Shown piece after piece: positions 1-12,240 of a stretch of 64,000 bases of DNA. Both the position numbers and the translations under genes were made by a program. The number at the start of each line of letters is the position of its first letter. Position 1 is the stretch's first letter. Source of the DNA: Elephas maximus indicus (lineage: Eukaryota; Chordata; Mammalia; Proboscidea; Elephantidae); the NCBI RefSeq assembly GCF_024166365.1, contig NC_064842.1, positions 20,679,001 to 20,743,000 of the forward strand, given 5' to 3'. Under the pieces are notes generated by a model. It was not told the origin of the DNA and ran no database searches. It was given only the letters and a program-made list of their open reading frames with translations.

Positions 1-261
1 TTTAACTTAAAAGACAGACTTAAGAATGGAACTCATTGATAATCCAGGGACTGCCTGTACTCTGATGATTTCTGGGTATATATTGGACATTTCATGTATT
101 TGATGTGATTTATATCTTTTGACAGATGCTTCATCGTTTAATTGTCAAGCATACTGAGACCTTGAAAGTTGCAGTCCATTTTTATGTAAAAATCTTATGT
201 TTTATGCATAATCCTTTGAAAGTTAAAGTGTAATAATCTTTTTAACTGGCTTCATTTTTAG
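1..261 (+). other. AKT3: 3' end of the upstream AKT3 intron
   Basis: AT-rich intron sequence ending in the acceptor cttcatttttaG. No exon, repeat or RNA gene was recognised in it. Confidence 0.85.
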
Positions 262-476
262 GTGTTAGAAGATAACGACTATGGTCGGGCAGTGGACTGG
301 TGGGGCCTCGGTGTTGTCATGTATGAAATGATGTGTGGGAGGCTACCCTTCTACAACCAGGACCACGAGAAACTTTTTGAACTAATACTAATGGAAGACA
401 TTAAATTTCCTCGAACGCTCTCTTCAGATGCAAAATCATTGCTTTCAGGGCTGTTAATAAAGGATCCAAATAAACG
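262..476 (+). CDS. AKT3: AKT3 exon: kinase domain C-lobe (human residues 317-388)
   Basis: This internal exon of AKT3 encodes part of a cytoplasmic AGC-family serine/threonine kinase acting downstream of PI3K and PDK1. It starts directly after a ...tttttaG acceptor, with GTG as an internal valine codon and not a start, and ends ...AAACG before the donor gtaagt. The 215-bp length gives [15 protein letters not shown]..., where the DxWxxG core of kinase subdomain IX anchors the catalytic loop. It then gives the [10 protein letters not shown] segment, and its last complete codon is the lysine before Arg388. The final arginine codon is split (CG|G) and completed by the first base of the next exon. 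The protein matches human AKT3 as I recall it, with no frameshift. The activation-loop threonine (Thr305) lies on an exon upstream of the window. AKT1 and AKT2 are close paralogues, but the C-terminal exons identify AKT3. Confidence 0.97.
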
Positions 477-1244
477 GTAAGTCTCCAATAATACTCATTG
501 AGTTAACGATGAACATGGTTAAAAATTATGATGTAGAAACTAATCCGCACATAACTGACTCCACGATACAGTGTATTTGGTGTAGATATCTTCCTGCTGA
601 ATTAGTGACTTATTTTTAACTGCATAATATTGAACATTTAAAAAATTTCCTCAATGCTTTCCTAGCTTGGAAATTTTATGCAAATTTTTCCAAAGAAGGC
701 TATTGCGTTTTCTTATCCGTATTATGTGTCCACAATTTCTTAATTGCCCTGTTTGATATTGTGGGGAGGGGAGGATCTCTTTTTTTCCTTTCAGTCTCTG
801 GACCTTTACATTTCTGCTGGTTTACATTGTGAAAAGAATGGACTGGTCTCTATACTCACTCCCTCCCCGCAACCAGTGTTAACATAGCTAACTACTTTTT
901 TGTTTGTTATTTGAAAATACTCTTTTTCATGCATGGGTAAAAGAATTGATGGTTTTAAAAAACCAATCTTTCCATACTTATTATTCCCATTTTTTGTAGC
1001 TATAGCTATGACCTGAAGGAGGCTGCAGCCCTTGATGCTTTGCTCAGTGAGCTACAGCATTGTTTGTTCATGTTTATGTTTTAATTTGAACGTACATTTT
1101 ATAAATCATATTTGAAATCGTTATTAATTTAAAAATGCCCCTTAATGCGTGTGTGCATTTTTATCTGTGTCTATATAGTCCATGTAGATGTATATGCATA
1201 TCAGTATTTCTCTGCAAGTTTATCAAATTATAAGCATCTTGAGG

Positions 1245-1384
1245 AAAACCCGTTGCCGAGGAATCGATTCTGAGTCATAGTAACTCTATAAGACAAAGTT
1301 GAACTGTCTCAGGGTTTCCAAGGAATGGCTGGTGAATTCGAACTGCCGAGCTTTTTGGTTAGCAGTCTTAACCACTGGGCCACC
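1245..1384 (-). repeat. AfroSINE
   Basis: Begins aaaacccgttgccg and ends in an inverted tRNA-like head (ttaaccactgggccacc). Diverged, minus orientation. Confidence 0.85.
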
Positions 1385-1803
1385 TTTATATAGTGTTTCA
1401 TCTTTCATAATACCTAACGTAACATTTTATTGTAATGTTCTATTTATGGTTGAGTCTCAATAAAATATGTGAAGGGATAAATTAATTCTAAAATTTGGGC
1501 TTTGCTTACCTTTAGAGATGACTTTCATTACATACTTATATGCTTTTAAATTTATAAGTAACATGGTTTTACCTTAGCCAGTAATAAGCAAACATAATAA
1601 AAGAGATAACACCTTTTTGCTTTGCAAAAAACCATTTTAAAACGTGCTTCATAATCATAGTAACTGTGATATCACCCTCTATCTGTAAAGTGTTTTATCT
1701 GTAAAGTGTTTGTTTTCTTTCAAACAGCTTTTACCTTGTTTATCTTCCTTGCCTTTTTTGGCAGCCTTGTGAAGTAGATAGGGCAGATATTATTGTCAGC
1801 TCC

Positions 1804-1955
1804 CTGAAACCCTGGTACCACAGTGTTTAAGAGTTCGGCTGCTAACCAAAAGCTTGGCAATTTGAATCTGCCAGGCGTTCCTTGGAAATCCTGTGGAACA
1901 GTTCTACTCTGTCCTATACGGTCACTATGAGTCAGAATCAACTGGACGCCAATGG
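1804..1955 (+). repeat. AfroSINE
   Basis: Has the tRNA-like head (gaaaccctgg, gctgctaaccaaaag) and the tail ctatgagtcagaatcaact. Confidence 0.85.
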
Positions 1956-3058
1956 ATATTTTTTTGACTGGGGAGAAGACAGAGGCTCAGATAGGGTTAA
2001 GTGATTTATCTAAGGTCTCCCAAAAATTCTTGCAGAAGCAAGAATAGGAATCAGTCTGGTGCCTATTCAGTGTGTCTTTTATGTCTCATATACAATGTAT
2101 CTATTTCTCAATTGGTTCAGATTTTTAAATATGTGCCATTAAATTTGGTTACTTCATGATTAATGTAATTGATACATCTATTATAGGAGGAAATATTACT
2201 TGCACTTAGTGACAGGTAAGTCTTTAAATAGAGCTATGATTTCCATTTTATCTGTTTGACCTTGGGACCTGGTATTTGGCTTAGGTTTCAAGGGCAGTGA
2301 ATCTTCATTCTATTCTTCCCTGGCTTCTTGAGGTAACTTTTACCACCCTTTCCTTAGTGGCCCTCTGTAAGTGGCTGGTAAAACAAAATTGTTCTTGTGG
2401 TTTACATGTCTATATCTCATCCTTTTTTTTTTTTATTGTCTCCATTCCAATAAGTAACACATAATAGGTACTTAGTAATTTTTTGAATAAATGTGAGGTA
2501 AATTTCTAGAATGTTAGTAGCCTGGTATACAGGGCAACTCTTAATAGTTTGTCTGCCCAGGAGATTGGTATTGTTCCAAAGAGAAGATGAGGCATTTTCA
2601 ATTATCTAATGTTTCCTTTTATAATAGATGTATCGAGTTCCTGCACTGGTGCATTAAATATTGGGACTGCAAGGGTGAAAAAGATGAACAAGCCTCTGCT
2701 CTAGATGTTCACAAAACGTATACTTACAATGGAATATAATAAATGTGCAGGTCAAGCTAAGTACAGATTGCTGTTGAAATTATTAGCCTTTCAAGGGAAT
2801 TGAAAGACTTGAGTTGATTCATCAAAGAGTTGGAATTTACGGAGAGAATGTCATTCTAAGCAGAAAAATTTACATGTAAAGCAGAATTGCAAGTAAGCAT
2901 GGTATTTGAGAAATTCAGTGACTAGAGTGTGGGATATGAGTTGAGTAACATTGGGAGATAAAGCCGATATGTTAGATTGTAAGGGACCTTATGTTTCCTA
3001 GAAAATATTTAATCTTTATTCAGAAGAGAAAGAGAAGCCCCTGGAGTATTTAAAGCAA

Positions 3059-3229
3059 AAACAAAAAAAACCAAACCCGTTGCCATCAAGTCGATTCCGA
3101 CTCATAGCGACCCTATAGGGCAGATTAGAACTGCCCTGTAGAGTTTCCAAGGAGTGGCTGGTGGATTTGAACTCCTGACCTTTTGGTTAGTAGCCATAGC
3201 ACTTAACCACTACACCAACCAGGGTTTCC
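3059..3229 (-). repeat. AfroSINE with 11-bp target-site duplication
   Basis: Full-length minus-strand copy. It is flanked by perfect direct repeats ATTTAAAGCAA at 3048-3058 and 3230-3240, so it was inserted by LINE-type retrotransposition into an older sequence. Confidence 0.93.
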
Positions 3230-3570
3230 ATTTAAAGCAAGGGATGGCGTAATCAGAACTCCATTATGAAAAGGTAACTCTGACAGCTTTGTCATGGATG
3301 AATTAGAAGAGTGAAGGGCTAGGGTAGGCAGCCAGAGCAGTTATGGAATTATCCAGATACGAATTATGGCCCCTCCTGAAATTTAAAAAAAAAAAATTTT
3401 TTTTTGTGGTAAAAGAGCAATAAATGGAGCTTTGTGAATGATTCAGTAGGAGTGGCAAAGAAGGGGGAGGAGTCAGGGAGACCTGGAGGTTTCTAGGTTG
3501 GGTGACTAGTTTGAGAGGACAGAGTTTTATTAACAGACGGGAATATAGACAAAGGAGAAGGCTTGATGGG

Positions 3571-3640
3571 GTTGTTGTTGTTAGATGCCGTCAGTTTTGA
3601 CTCATAGCAACCCCATGTACCACAAACGAAACACTGATGG
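3571..3640 (-). repeat. RTE-type 3' tail fragment
   Basis: Starts gttgttgttgttagatgccg and shares the actcatagcaaccc core of the RTE/AfroSINE tail. Confidence 0.7.
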
Positions 3641-4223
3641 GGTAGATGCTGATATTAGCTTTGGGCATACTGAGTCTGAGCCTTCTATAGAAAACCTGGA
3701 TGGAAATGTCAAATAACCAATTGGGAATAGTAGTACTAGAGTTTAAGAGAAACACAGTAACTGAATACATGGATTTGGGAGCCACAAACATCTGGGAGGT
3801 AGCTGGAGCCATGACGGTAGCAGAGAATAGGGTAGGGTGTAAAAAGAAGAGGGCTTAGGAAAAAATCCTGAGAAACATCAGAATGTAAGAGGTAGAAAGA
3901 AGAGGAGTCAATGTAGGACCCTCAAAGTTTTCTGAAAAATAATGCAGATTGCATGGTAGTGTACTTATAATGTTTATTATAATCTTTATTTTTGTTATTC
4001 AGCTATTTTAAATATTGCTTCAACTTTTCTGATATTTTTTACTGGATTGCTGTCCTGTCAGTAGGTCAGCTTTGATTTTGCTTTTATTTATTATTTGTGT
4101 GTTACTTTATGGTCGTTCTATTAGTATCTCATTTATCCTCCCATATAGACTTCATAGGAAAACTATGACCTCATGTTGCATTCAGGAAACACCAGGAAAA
4201 TGTGATTTCTGTGATGTTCTTGC

Positions 4224-4436
4224 AAGGAACCCTTGTGGCTCAGTGATTAAGCCCTGGGCTGCTAACCAAAAGGTCAGTGGTTCAAACCCACCAGCCATTC
4301 CATGGGAGAGAGATGCAGTAGTCTGCTTGCAAACAGATTACAGCCTCAGAAACCCTATGGGACAGTTGTGCTCTGTCCTATAGGGTTGCTGTGAGTCGGA
4401 ATCAACTTGACAGCAGTGGGTTTTTTTTTTTTTTTT
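4224..4436 (+). repeat. AfroSINE (long form)
   Basis: Has the head ggaacccttgtggctcagtg, the middle segment agtctgcttgcaaacag, and the tail gagtcggaatcaacttgaca. It ends in a T-rich run. Confidence 0.9.
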
Positions 4437-4732
4437 GAGTGATGTTCTTAATAGTGAATAATCCATAGGGGGGCATTTAGTTTGGCATTCTGGTGTTGGA
4501 GTTTCGTATTCTTAGCTATAAATACGTCAAGGTCAAAACGTATTTTGAAGTCTTGAATTATATATTAAGGAGTCCTTGACATTGAAATTTTTGACAGTTT
4601 CACACTTTGAAGAAGTTTGTGTTAAACAATCTCAGCTTCTAAAATGGCAGCCTAAGGTTATATTCTTAGGCTTTGCATAGTGTTCATGGCCTGTGCCTTA
4701 GTTTTATATGTATTTGATGAACACAGATTAAA

Positions 4733-4898
4733 TGCTGGTGGTTCAAACCCCACCAAGAGCTCTACAGGAAGAAGGTGTTGCGGTTTGCTTCCATAAAGAT
4801 CACAGCCTTGGAAACCCTGTGGGTCAGTTCTACTCTGTCCTATACCGTCACTATGAGTTAGAATTGACTTGACAGCAGTGAGTTTGATTTTTTTGGTT
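4733..4898 (+). repeat. AfroSINE, 5'-truncated
   Basis: Lacks most of the tRNA-like head and starts near gctggtggttcaaacccc. The tail is ctatgagttagaattgactt. Confidence 0.85.
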
Positions 4899-6133
4899 TA
4901 GGTCCAAAGTTGAACTACAGTTAGAGAACTGGAGGGACTACATGAAAACGAATGAGAAAAGCCGGATTCAGACTTCTAGAAGCCCTAAATAACAAACTAA
5001 TTATGGCTCTCCACTCCAACTCCCACCTCACCCACCCCCACAAATATAATTCAGAATGAAAAAAAAATTGACATAAACCGTAGCATAAGGGTAAAAAATA
5101 CAATGAAGTTCTGATTTTTCTCATGCAGACTACTTTGATGCACATTTTGAAATATTCTTTCCAAAAAGTATGTTTTACTGTTTGTGCTTTTCTGGTTTCC
5201 TGAACACAAGCTTAGAAAGGCTTTCGAATAATCCAGTACTGATCTCTGCCCTCAAAGGCATCTGCAGTGGTCTAGGGGACGTCAACAATTCTAGGGAGTG
5301 CTGAGTGTTAACTAAATACAGAATGGCCAGTCTGAAGGTTCCAAACGGGAGCTTAGCTATTATGACCTGATCTAAGCTAAAAGTCCCGTATCAGGAGGAT
5401 GGTCCATTTAGTGAATTCTCTTTGGATCTGGGGCTAGGATACCCAGGTTGTAAGTACACTTATCATCATCAGAGATTTCTAGATATCAGCTGATTGTTTT
5501 ATTTTCCGTTCTGACTGTGTGGGAGGACCTTAGGTCCTTCTCAACCCGTGTTTCCTACACCTGGCAGTACCAGAATGCATTAGAATTACACAGTTGTTTA
5601 TTTTCTGTGACATACTTGGTTTGCTTTCTGCTCAGTGACCTGTTAGAACTGGCATGCCTCAACTCTGGAGAGCCAGTTGTTATATTTGCAGAAATTGTGT
5701 GAGTTGGTTATTAAACCTAGTCATTATAAAGAATTAAATTACGTGAGCTTACCATTAAATCAAGGATATTAAAAGCAAAGGTGATGTTCAAAATTCATCA
5801 CTTAATAACTTTGTTACATTTTGCTGCTCTGTGTCTGAAGGTTCTTTACATCTGCTGTATCTCTGGGTAGGCCATATAATGAATGGGCATCTCTTACCAC
5901 CTCCGTGTTGAGTGACCTCATGTTGCTAGCTTGAAATTGGCCATGGTGGGAGTATTTACACCAGGGCAATCAGCAAACACTGTAAATCAGGGTTTGATTT
6001 GCTGTTTTTTTGATTGTTCAGACTTTAGAAAGTGATGGATAAAATGTTAATATTGCAGAGTTTAAGTTTGTTGTGTCTGTAGCCCTTACATTGTGAATAG
6101 CAGAAAATGTGAAGAAATACTCTTCCACTATTC

Positions 6134-6350
6134 CTGTACCTTGGACATGTAATCAGGACAGAACAGTCCCTGGAGAAGGACATCATGCTTCATAAAGTAG
6201 AGGGTCAGTGAAAAAGAGGAAGACCCTCAACAAGATAGGTTGACACAGTGGTTGCTTTGTAAGGATGTAGCAAGACTGGGCAGTGTTTCATTCTGTTGCA
6301 CATGGGGTCACTATGAGTCAGAATCAACTCAGCGGCACCAAACAGCAACC
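6134..6350 (+). mobile_element. RTE retrotransposon 3' end
   Basis: Reads into the same end as the larger RTE copies: an ATCAGGACAGAACAGTCCCTGG region, then aagaggaagaccctcaac, then gggtcactatgagtcag. Severely 5'-truncated. Confidence 0.8.
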
Positions 6351-6808
6351 ATTCAAAAGTTATTAACCATTCAACAATAAAGTCACTCATGTCATTGACA
6401 AACAAGTGACATTCTGACATATGTCTCTGGTGTATCACTTTCATCTTACAAATAAAATATAAATATAATAAATTATATAAACAAAAACATTAACCAATAT
6501 TTATGTCTGAGCTACTTAGAAGTCATTTGTATCCATTGACTGGCTTTGGATACAAGAGTTCAGCAAAAATTAACAAAGGTGTTGTGTGAGAATCAATTGG
6601 CTAATTAATTTACAACCTAGAATATTGTTTGTTTTATTCTTTGTAAATTTTCTGCTGCACATCCTTTATATCAGTACAACTTATAATAAATGTATGCATG
6701 TGTTGTAGATGCATAGTTTCCCCCAGAGGGCTGGTCGTTAAGCATTTACCAGCATACTGTCATTCCTAACCATGAACAAATCCAAATATAGCTTGCTATA
6801 TTAAGCTT

Positions 6809-6968
6809 GGAAACCCTGGTGGCATCGTGGTTAAGTGCTGCAGCTGCTAACCAAGAGATCAGTAGTTCAAATCCACCAGGTGCTCCTTGGAAACTCTGGG
6901 GCAGTTCTACTCTGTCCTATAGAGTCGCTATGAGTCGGAATCGACTCAACAGCAGCGGGTTTGGTTTG
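6809..6968 (+). repeat. AfroSINE, near-consensus
   Basis: Little-diverged copy from ggaaaccctggtggcatcg to the tail gcagcgggtttggtttgg. Short form without the middle segment. Confidence 0.92.
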
Positions 6969-6990
6969 GGTATGTTAAGCTTGATCTCAA

Positions 6991-7140
6991 TAGATAGATG
7001 AACACAATGACCGCAGCCATGAGCTCAAACATACAAACCATCTTGAAGATGTTGCAGGACTGGACAACTATTTTGTTCTGTTATACATGGAGTTGCCGTG
7101 AGTCAGAGTTGACAACAGCAACTAATGGCGACAACAGCTT
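6991..7140 (+). mobile_element. RTE 3' end fragment
   Basis: Contains agctcaaacatacaaacc, then ttctgttatacatgga and gtgagtcagagttgacaaca. It lies directly after an AfroSINE. Confidence 0.75.
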
Positions 7141-7167
7141 GTCAAATTCAGATCTAAATAGAGTTCA

Positions 7168-7306
7168 TTTCTTTCCTTTTCTCTGTTCTTTCCTTCTCTC
7201 TTTTTTCTTCCTTCTCACTCCCTCCCTTTCTCTCTCTCCTCCCTCCTTTTCTTCTCTTTCTGTTTCCTTTGTTCTTACTTTATCTCCCTTCCTTCCTTCT
7301 TGGTGT
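7168..7306. repeat. Polypyrimidine tract
   Basis: About 140 bases of nearly pure C/T on the plus strand, with short TTCC and TCTC units. Confidence 0.8.
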
Positions 7307-7462
7307 GCTCTATGGTATTAGTTTAAAAATTATCCGTTTTACAAGGATATAAAGAAGAAGCAGTACTGCATACCAAATAATATGAAATCATCACATTGTC
7401 TGATTTTGAACTGTGAGAAAACACCTGAATTTAATACTGTGTTAAATATCACTTAAATAAGC

Positions 7463-7521
7463 CCCAAACCAAACTGAACTAGTTGCTGTCAAGTCATTGC
7501 CTACTCATAGCAACCCTATTG
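7463..7521 (-). repeat. AfroSINE tail fragment
   Basis: Only the 3' tail is left (gttgctgtcaagtcattgcc, actcatagcaaccc). Confidence 0.6.
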
Positions 7522-7837
7522 TTAAATAAGAGCACCTTCAAAAAATGGGGGATGACGGGCCCAGGGGATGTGTTCCTTGTTTTTTAGTTTACGCTGCAGT
7601 GGCAGTGATGTTTTGTAGATTATCAATACTGTTTCTGTGAAAATTTGAGGTTAAAATGACACATGAATCATTCACAAGGCTTCATGAATTATTTCTTTCT
7701 AACCAGTTAGTCATTTCAGAATTTGTGTTAACAAGAGTGCATTTTCACTTGAATAATTCTGAAAGAAATTTGGTTTATCAAATTGGCAGTGATGGTAATA
7801 TCATTTATTGTTCTAGGTGCCCATCTATATTATTTCT

Positions 7838-7990
7838 AACTCTTGCAGACCCCCACGAGATTGGTATTACGATCCCTACTTTACAGATAAGAAAACCAAA
7901 GTTAAGCAGCTTTCCATTGTCACACATCCAGTGAGTGCCAAAGCTGGTATTGCCTTTCAGGTCTTTCTCCAAAGCCTGTGCTCTTTTCTA
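7838..7990 (-). repeat. MIR-like ancient SINE
   Basis: The string ctttacagataagaaaacca and the following cacatccagtgagtgccaaa match the inverted core of mammalian MIR elements. Confidence 0.5.
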
Positions 7991-8185
7991 AATACTGTAC
8001 TGACCGGAGGCTAGTTCTTCTTAATAGCGTATGATGTATATTAGATCTTATGGCAAAGTGTTTTTATTTTTATAGATACTGATCACACAGGCTATCACAA
8101 AGAAAATTATACTTTCACACAAAAAAATGGTCACACATCAGGCTTATGTAAACATACTCATTAGATTTTATTTCTGTCCTCGTAG

Positions 8186-8273
8186 GCTTGGTGGTGGACC
8201 AGATGATGCAAAAGAAATTATGAGGCACAGTTTCTTTTCTGGAGTAAACTGGCAAGATGTATATGATAAAAAG
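8186..8273 (+). CDS. AKT3: AKT3 exon: end of kinase domain (residues 389-417)
   Basis: This 88-bp exon follows a cctcgtAG acceptor and ends AAAAAG before the donor gtaggat. Its first base completes the split arginine codon. It then encodes 29 residues, [17 protein letters not shown] through VYDKK. The [12 protein letters not shown] stretch is the typical AKT sequence just after the RLGGG motif, where the kinase domain passes into the AGC C-terminal tail. The 3' boundary falls between codons, so the reading frame enters the next exon in phase 0. No change from the expected AKT3 protein is visible. It lies 7.7 kb downstream of the previous exon across a SINE-rich intron. Confidence 0.97.
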
Positions 8274-9730
8274 GTAGGATATATTTATGGCATAGCGGTT
8301 ATGTATTTTGGCTACTGCGCTAAAATGAACTTACAGCAAAAAAAGGGAGGGTTCAATGAATAAGATTTGATGAAGTAATGACATTTTTCATTTTACTCTG
8401 ACATTTAAGTGATTCTTTGACTTGTTAGTGCAAAGTTTTATTCATAATTTTGACTCCCAAGATGGAGTTTGACGTTTTATTCAATGTGGTCAAAGAATTG
8501 ATTTTTCTGTTTTTAATTTTCATAATTGTTAGTTTGCCACTCTTTCTTTCATTAAAAAAATAATAAAGATGCCTAATGTTATGTTGTTCTTTATGTAAAC
8601 TAACCAGCAAAAAAAATCATAATTTTTTTTACCCCCATACATTTTTAATTTAAAGTGAAAACTTCCAATTTGTGTATACAAGCCCATATTTCAAAAGAAG
8701 TTTAAAGAAATTTAGTTTTAATCTTTAACAAACTAATAAATTTAATTGTCTTTTTTGGAAATACTCTGTTATTTGAAATAGAACTTTATTGCCCACAAAA
8801 TGGATGCTGCTAATTATATAACTTTATTGTAATATGCTTATTGTTTTTAATGCTGCAGTTTTTGCTTAAGTTTAGTAACGGGAAATTATTGTGTTTGTTC
8901 ACCCTTCTATTTTTTTAAACATATACAAGTCATGATGACTTTTTAACACAAAACCTGGGTAAACCCATGGTTGACAGTCACATTATTCTCACGTTAATAA
9001 TTATCGTGTCAGTTTTTTTTTTTAATTCTGCATTTAAGAATTAGTTTTACTGTTTGTATAGTTTCATGTGAAGATATCGATTGATTGTTCATTTACTGCT
9101 TCCAGCATTCCTAGTGCAGACATTGATTTTGATATTTTGATTTTCTGGTGCTCATGTAAAAATATTCTATGATGTAATTTTTATATAATTCAGTAATTGG
9201 CTTAAAATTTTTATTTACTTTGTTTAAGTATTCCATCTGTTTGGTTTATTCCAGTTTGCCATATTTTTTTCTGGAAAGGCATTTATCAATCACCATTTGT
9301 GTGGTGCCTCTTTTGTGCAAGGTATCCTCATCTGTTAACCCCTGAAGTAAGGACAGAATGATAGCATGTGCATTCTAAGGAAGTAATACATGTACTTCGT
9401 TTCTCTATTATTTTGTGGTGGTCGTAGGGAGTGTGTTAACTTCTTCTCCGCTTCTTGTAATAAGGAGTTTAAAATAGTTGCATTGTATATTCAGCACCTC
9501 TACTTAAAGACTCAATTCAATTAAACTCACATCTTTTTGAGTTTCTGCAGTGTAAGGTACGTGGTGATGACCAAAACCTTCAGACCCCTTACAAGGAGGA
9601 TGTGACCATCCTTAGATGTACTGATGTTTACTGACTTCATGTAACTATTTTATATTGTTGGCGATGATTCTTAGGAGTCGTATGCACACATGGGAAGACT
9701 ACTGATAAGCTATGTACTGTGTGTATCTGA

Positions 9731-9936
9731 AGGTTCCCTAGGTAGCACAAACAGCTTGCACTTGACTCCTAATCTAAAGGGCGGTGGTTCGAACTCACCC
9801 AGTGACTTCACGGAAGAAAGTCCTGCCACTCTGCTTCCAAAAAGTCAGCCATTGAGAACTCTACGGAGCACAGTTTACTGTGACACACACTGGGTCACTA
9901 TGAGATGGAATTGACAAAAGTGGATTTGGTTTGACC
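9731..9936 (+). repeat. AfroSINE (long form)
   Basis: Has the head ggttccctaggtagcacaaa, the middle gcttccaaaaagtcagcc and the tail gggtcactatgagatggaat. Diverged. Confidence 0.85.
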
Positions 9937-10924
9937 ACCAAAGAACCTGAAAAAGACCAGTCTTACTTTGTCTCCCAGAAACAATACATGGTCAGAGGTT
10001 TTCTTTAGCTTACAGAGCTATAAGCCACAAGTAAACATTTATTCAGTATACCTTGCCTGGTGAAGATTCAATCCAAACAAGGAAATGTTTCTTTAAGAGT
10101 CAAAACGGTTAGGATACCAATGTGGCATTGCTAACGTAAAGACAGGGAAAACATGAGCCTTCCTCAGGGCTGGGATGAAACTAAAACTTGCTGCCATGGT
10201 TTCCTCATTATTTCAGCTAGTCGTGCTAAATGGTAGCTTGGCGTTGCCTGGAGAATGCCCTGAGAACCTAGCTTGCACATCAGTTAAAAAGCTCTGCCAG
10301 GCTGGACAGGCTCACAGTAGAGGATGAAGGCTGTGAGAGTGTGAGTAGGTCTATTTGGGTTTGTATTACATCACAAAGCAACAAGAAATTATTGCAACCA
10401 GCCTGATATCAGTAGCTCTTTGAATGAAATCAGGTAAAATTCTAGTGCTTTGGACAGTAAACATGAAATAATTTACAAAATCACACATTTTTATGAATTC
10501 CTTATGTCTTTTAATATGTAACGTACTCATAAAAGGTTAATTTATCTCTAAGATCAGATATTTATATTAGAGCTCTTACTAAAAAGCTTTAGAAGGTTAT
10601 TTTTTGTAGGTTCATTATGACATACTTGTTGGCCATGTTTCTGTGTGTTGTGGCAAATCTAGAATAAAGGCCTGTCTAGAAATGCTGGTATCTTTGGGGG
10701 AGCCTAAATCCCACCCTTGGCAAAGTGACAAATGAACTAATCTTAGTTACGAGTAATAGGATGTGCTGCTCCAAAGAACATACTATGACATGTAGGATGG
10801 GGTCCTGGTCTGGGATTTGCTTTTTTTTTTTTCCTGTGTGGAAACGGACACGTCATTTACTGCCGTAAAATTAGGATCCCTGAAGTCCCTTCAAGCTTTA
10901 AGGTTCTGTGGTGGGATGCTGTAG

Positions 10925-11157
10925 AATATGAATTTATCTAGATGAATTTATTTCTGTGTAGAATTCCATATACATTTTACATGCAATTTGTCAACTTCTA
11001 CAAAAATGCCTGCTGGAATTTTATGTGAGATTATGTTGAATATATGGATGAATTGGGGGAGATTGGCATCTTAACATATTGACTCTTCTGACTCGTGAAC
11101 AGTTTATCTGCCCCTTAATTTAGATCTTCTTTAATTTCTCTCAATAATGTTTCAGAG
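10925..11157 (-). mobile_element. L1 fragment
   Basis: Antisense L1 ORF2-like sequence (tgtcaacttctacaaaaatg, ggcatcttaacatattgact). Confidence 0.7.
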
Positions 11158-11480
11158 AAAAACAACAAAGAGCATCGAAATCAGATTATTCAAAACCAGT
11201 GATAGAAAATCTGAAATAGAAAATCTAAAACAGAAAAAGGCACATATTACCTATGGAGAACAAAAGTAAGAATGACAACAGAGTTCTCAATGGAAGACAA
11301 TGGAAAGACATCTTTTAAAGTACAAAAAGAAAAAAATATCATCAATCTAGAGTTCTGTACCTAGAAAAAATACCTTTCAAAAATGAAGACTACACCAAAG
11401 AAGCTAGGAGAATTCATTGCCAGTAGGATGTAACAGAAAGAAATGTTAAAGGAAATTCTCCAGGCAAAAGAAAAATGAGC
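11158..11480 (+). mobile_element. L1/HAL1-like fragment
   Basis: Purine-rich stretch with gagaattcattgccagtagg and aaatgttaaaggaaattctc, typical of old L1/HAL1 sequence in sense orientation. The class is assigned from memory. Confidence 0.45.
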
Positions 11481-11666
11481 TTCTTGAGTCTCTGGATTTA
11501 GTAGCTTTCATCACATTCCTTTTCTTTTGAGACTCCAGCTATATATATAGGTATATATGTATTCTTTTAAAGAGTGGCTTTTTTTTTTTCTTTTTTGCTA
11601 CAGAGTCACTTGCAGATTTGTTTGAATTTTTCAAGGTTTGTTTTTAAGCTCCTTTAGGGTACATTT

Positions 11667-11881
11667 GGAGTCCCTGGATGGTACAAACAGTTAAATGTTT
11701 TGCTACTAATCAAAAGGTTGGAAGTTGAGCTCCACCCAGAAACACCTTTGAAGAAAAACCTGGTGATTACTTCCAAAAGATGACAGCCATTTAAAACTCT
11801 ATGGAGCGCAGCTCTACTGTGAAACACGTGGAATTGCCATGAGTCGCAATCCACTCAATGGCAACTGGTCTGGGTTTTTCG
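11667..11881 (+). repeat. AfroSINE with 13-bp target-site duplication
   Basis: Long-form copy flanked by perfect TTAGGGTACATTT repeats at 11654-11666 and 11882-11894. Confidence 0.93.
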
Positions 11882-11914
11882 TTAGGGTACATTTAAAGTA
11901 GCCTTAATCCTAAG

Positions 11915-12129
11915 ACTGAAGTCCCTGGGTGGTGTAAATGGTTAAGCACGCAGCTGCTAACCAGAAGTTTGGCAGTTTAAGTCAATCCAGAGATGCCTCA
12001 GAAGAAGGACCTGGCGATCTACTTCTGAAAAAGTCAACCATTGAAAACCCTGTGGAGCACAGTTCCACCGTGACACAAATGGGGGTCACTGTGAATGGGG
12101 ATTGATTCAATGGCAGTTGATTTGGTTTT
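11915..12129 (+). repeat. AfroSINE with 8-bp target-site duplication
   Basis: Second long-form copy about 30 bases after the previous one, flanked by ATCCTAAG at 11907-11914 and 12130-12137. Confidence 0.9.
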
Positions 12130-12167
12130 ATCCTAAGGCTACATGTAACTCCACTTCAAAGCATCCA

Positions 12168-12240
12168 GCTACAACGCCATTGATTCGGACTCATGGTGAC
12201 CCTGTGTGTATATCAGAGAAATGTGCTGTGGTGTGGCCTC
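12168..12240 (-). repeat. AfroSINE/RTE tail fragment
   Basis: The core gccattgattcggactcatg followed by gtgaccctgtgtgtat. Strongly truncated. Confidence 0.55.

Larger units (their letters stand above)
477..8185 (+). other. AKT3: AKT3 intron, 7.7 kb, rich in AfroSINE/RTE
   Basis: GT (gtaagt) to AG (cgtag) intron. It carries nine recognisable AfroSINE or RTE pieces, listed separately, and a pyrimidine-only stretch near 7.2 kb. The remaining AT-rich DNA (477-1240, 2000-3050, 4900-6130, 7525-7835 and 7990-8185) shows no supported gene. The stretches 2920-3050, 3240-3560 and 3770-3930 read like an old mammalian repeat that I could not name. Confidence 0.85.
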
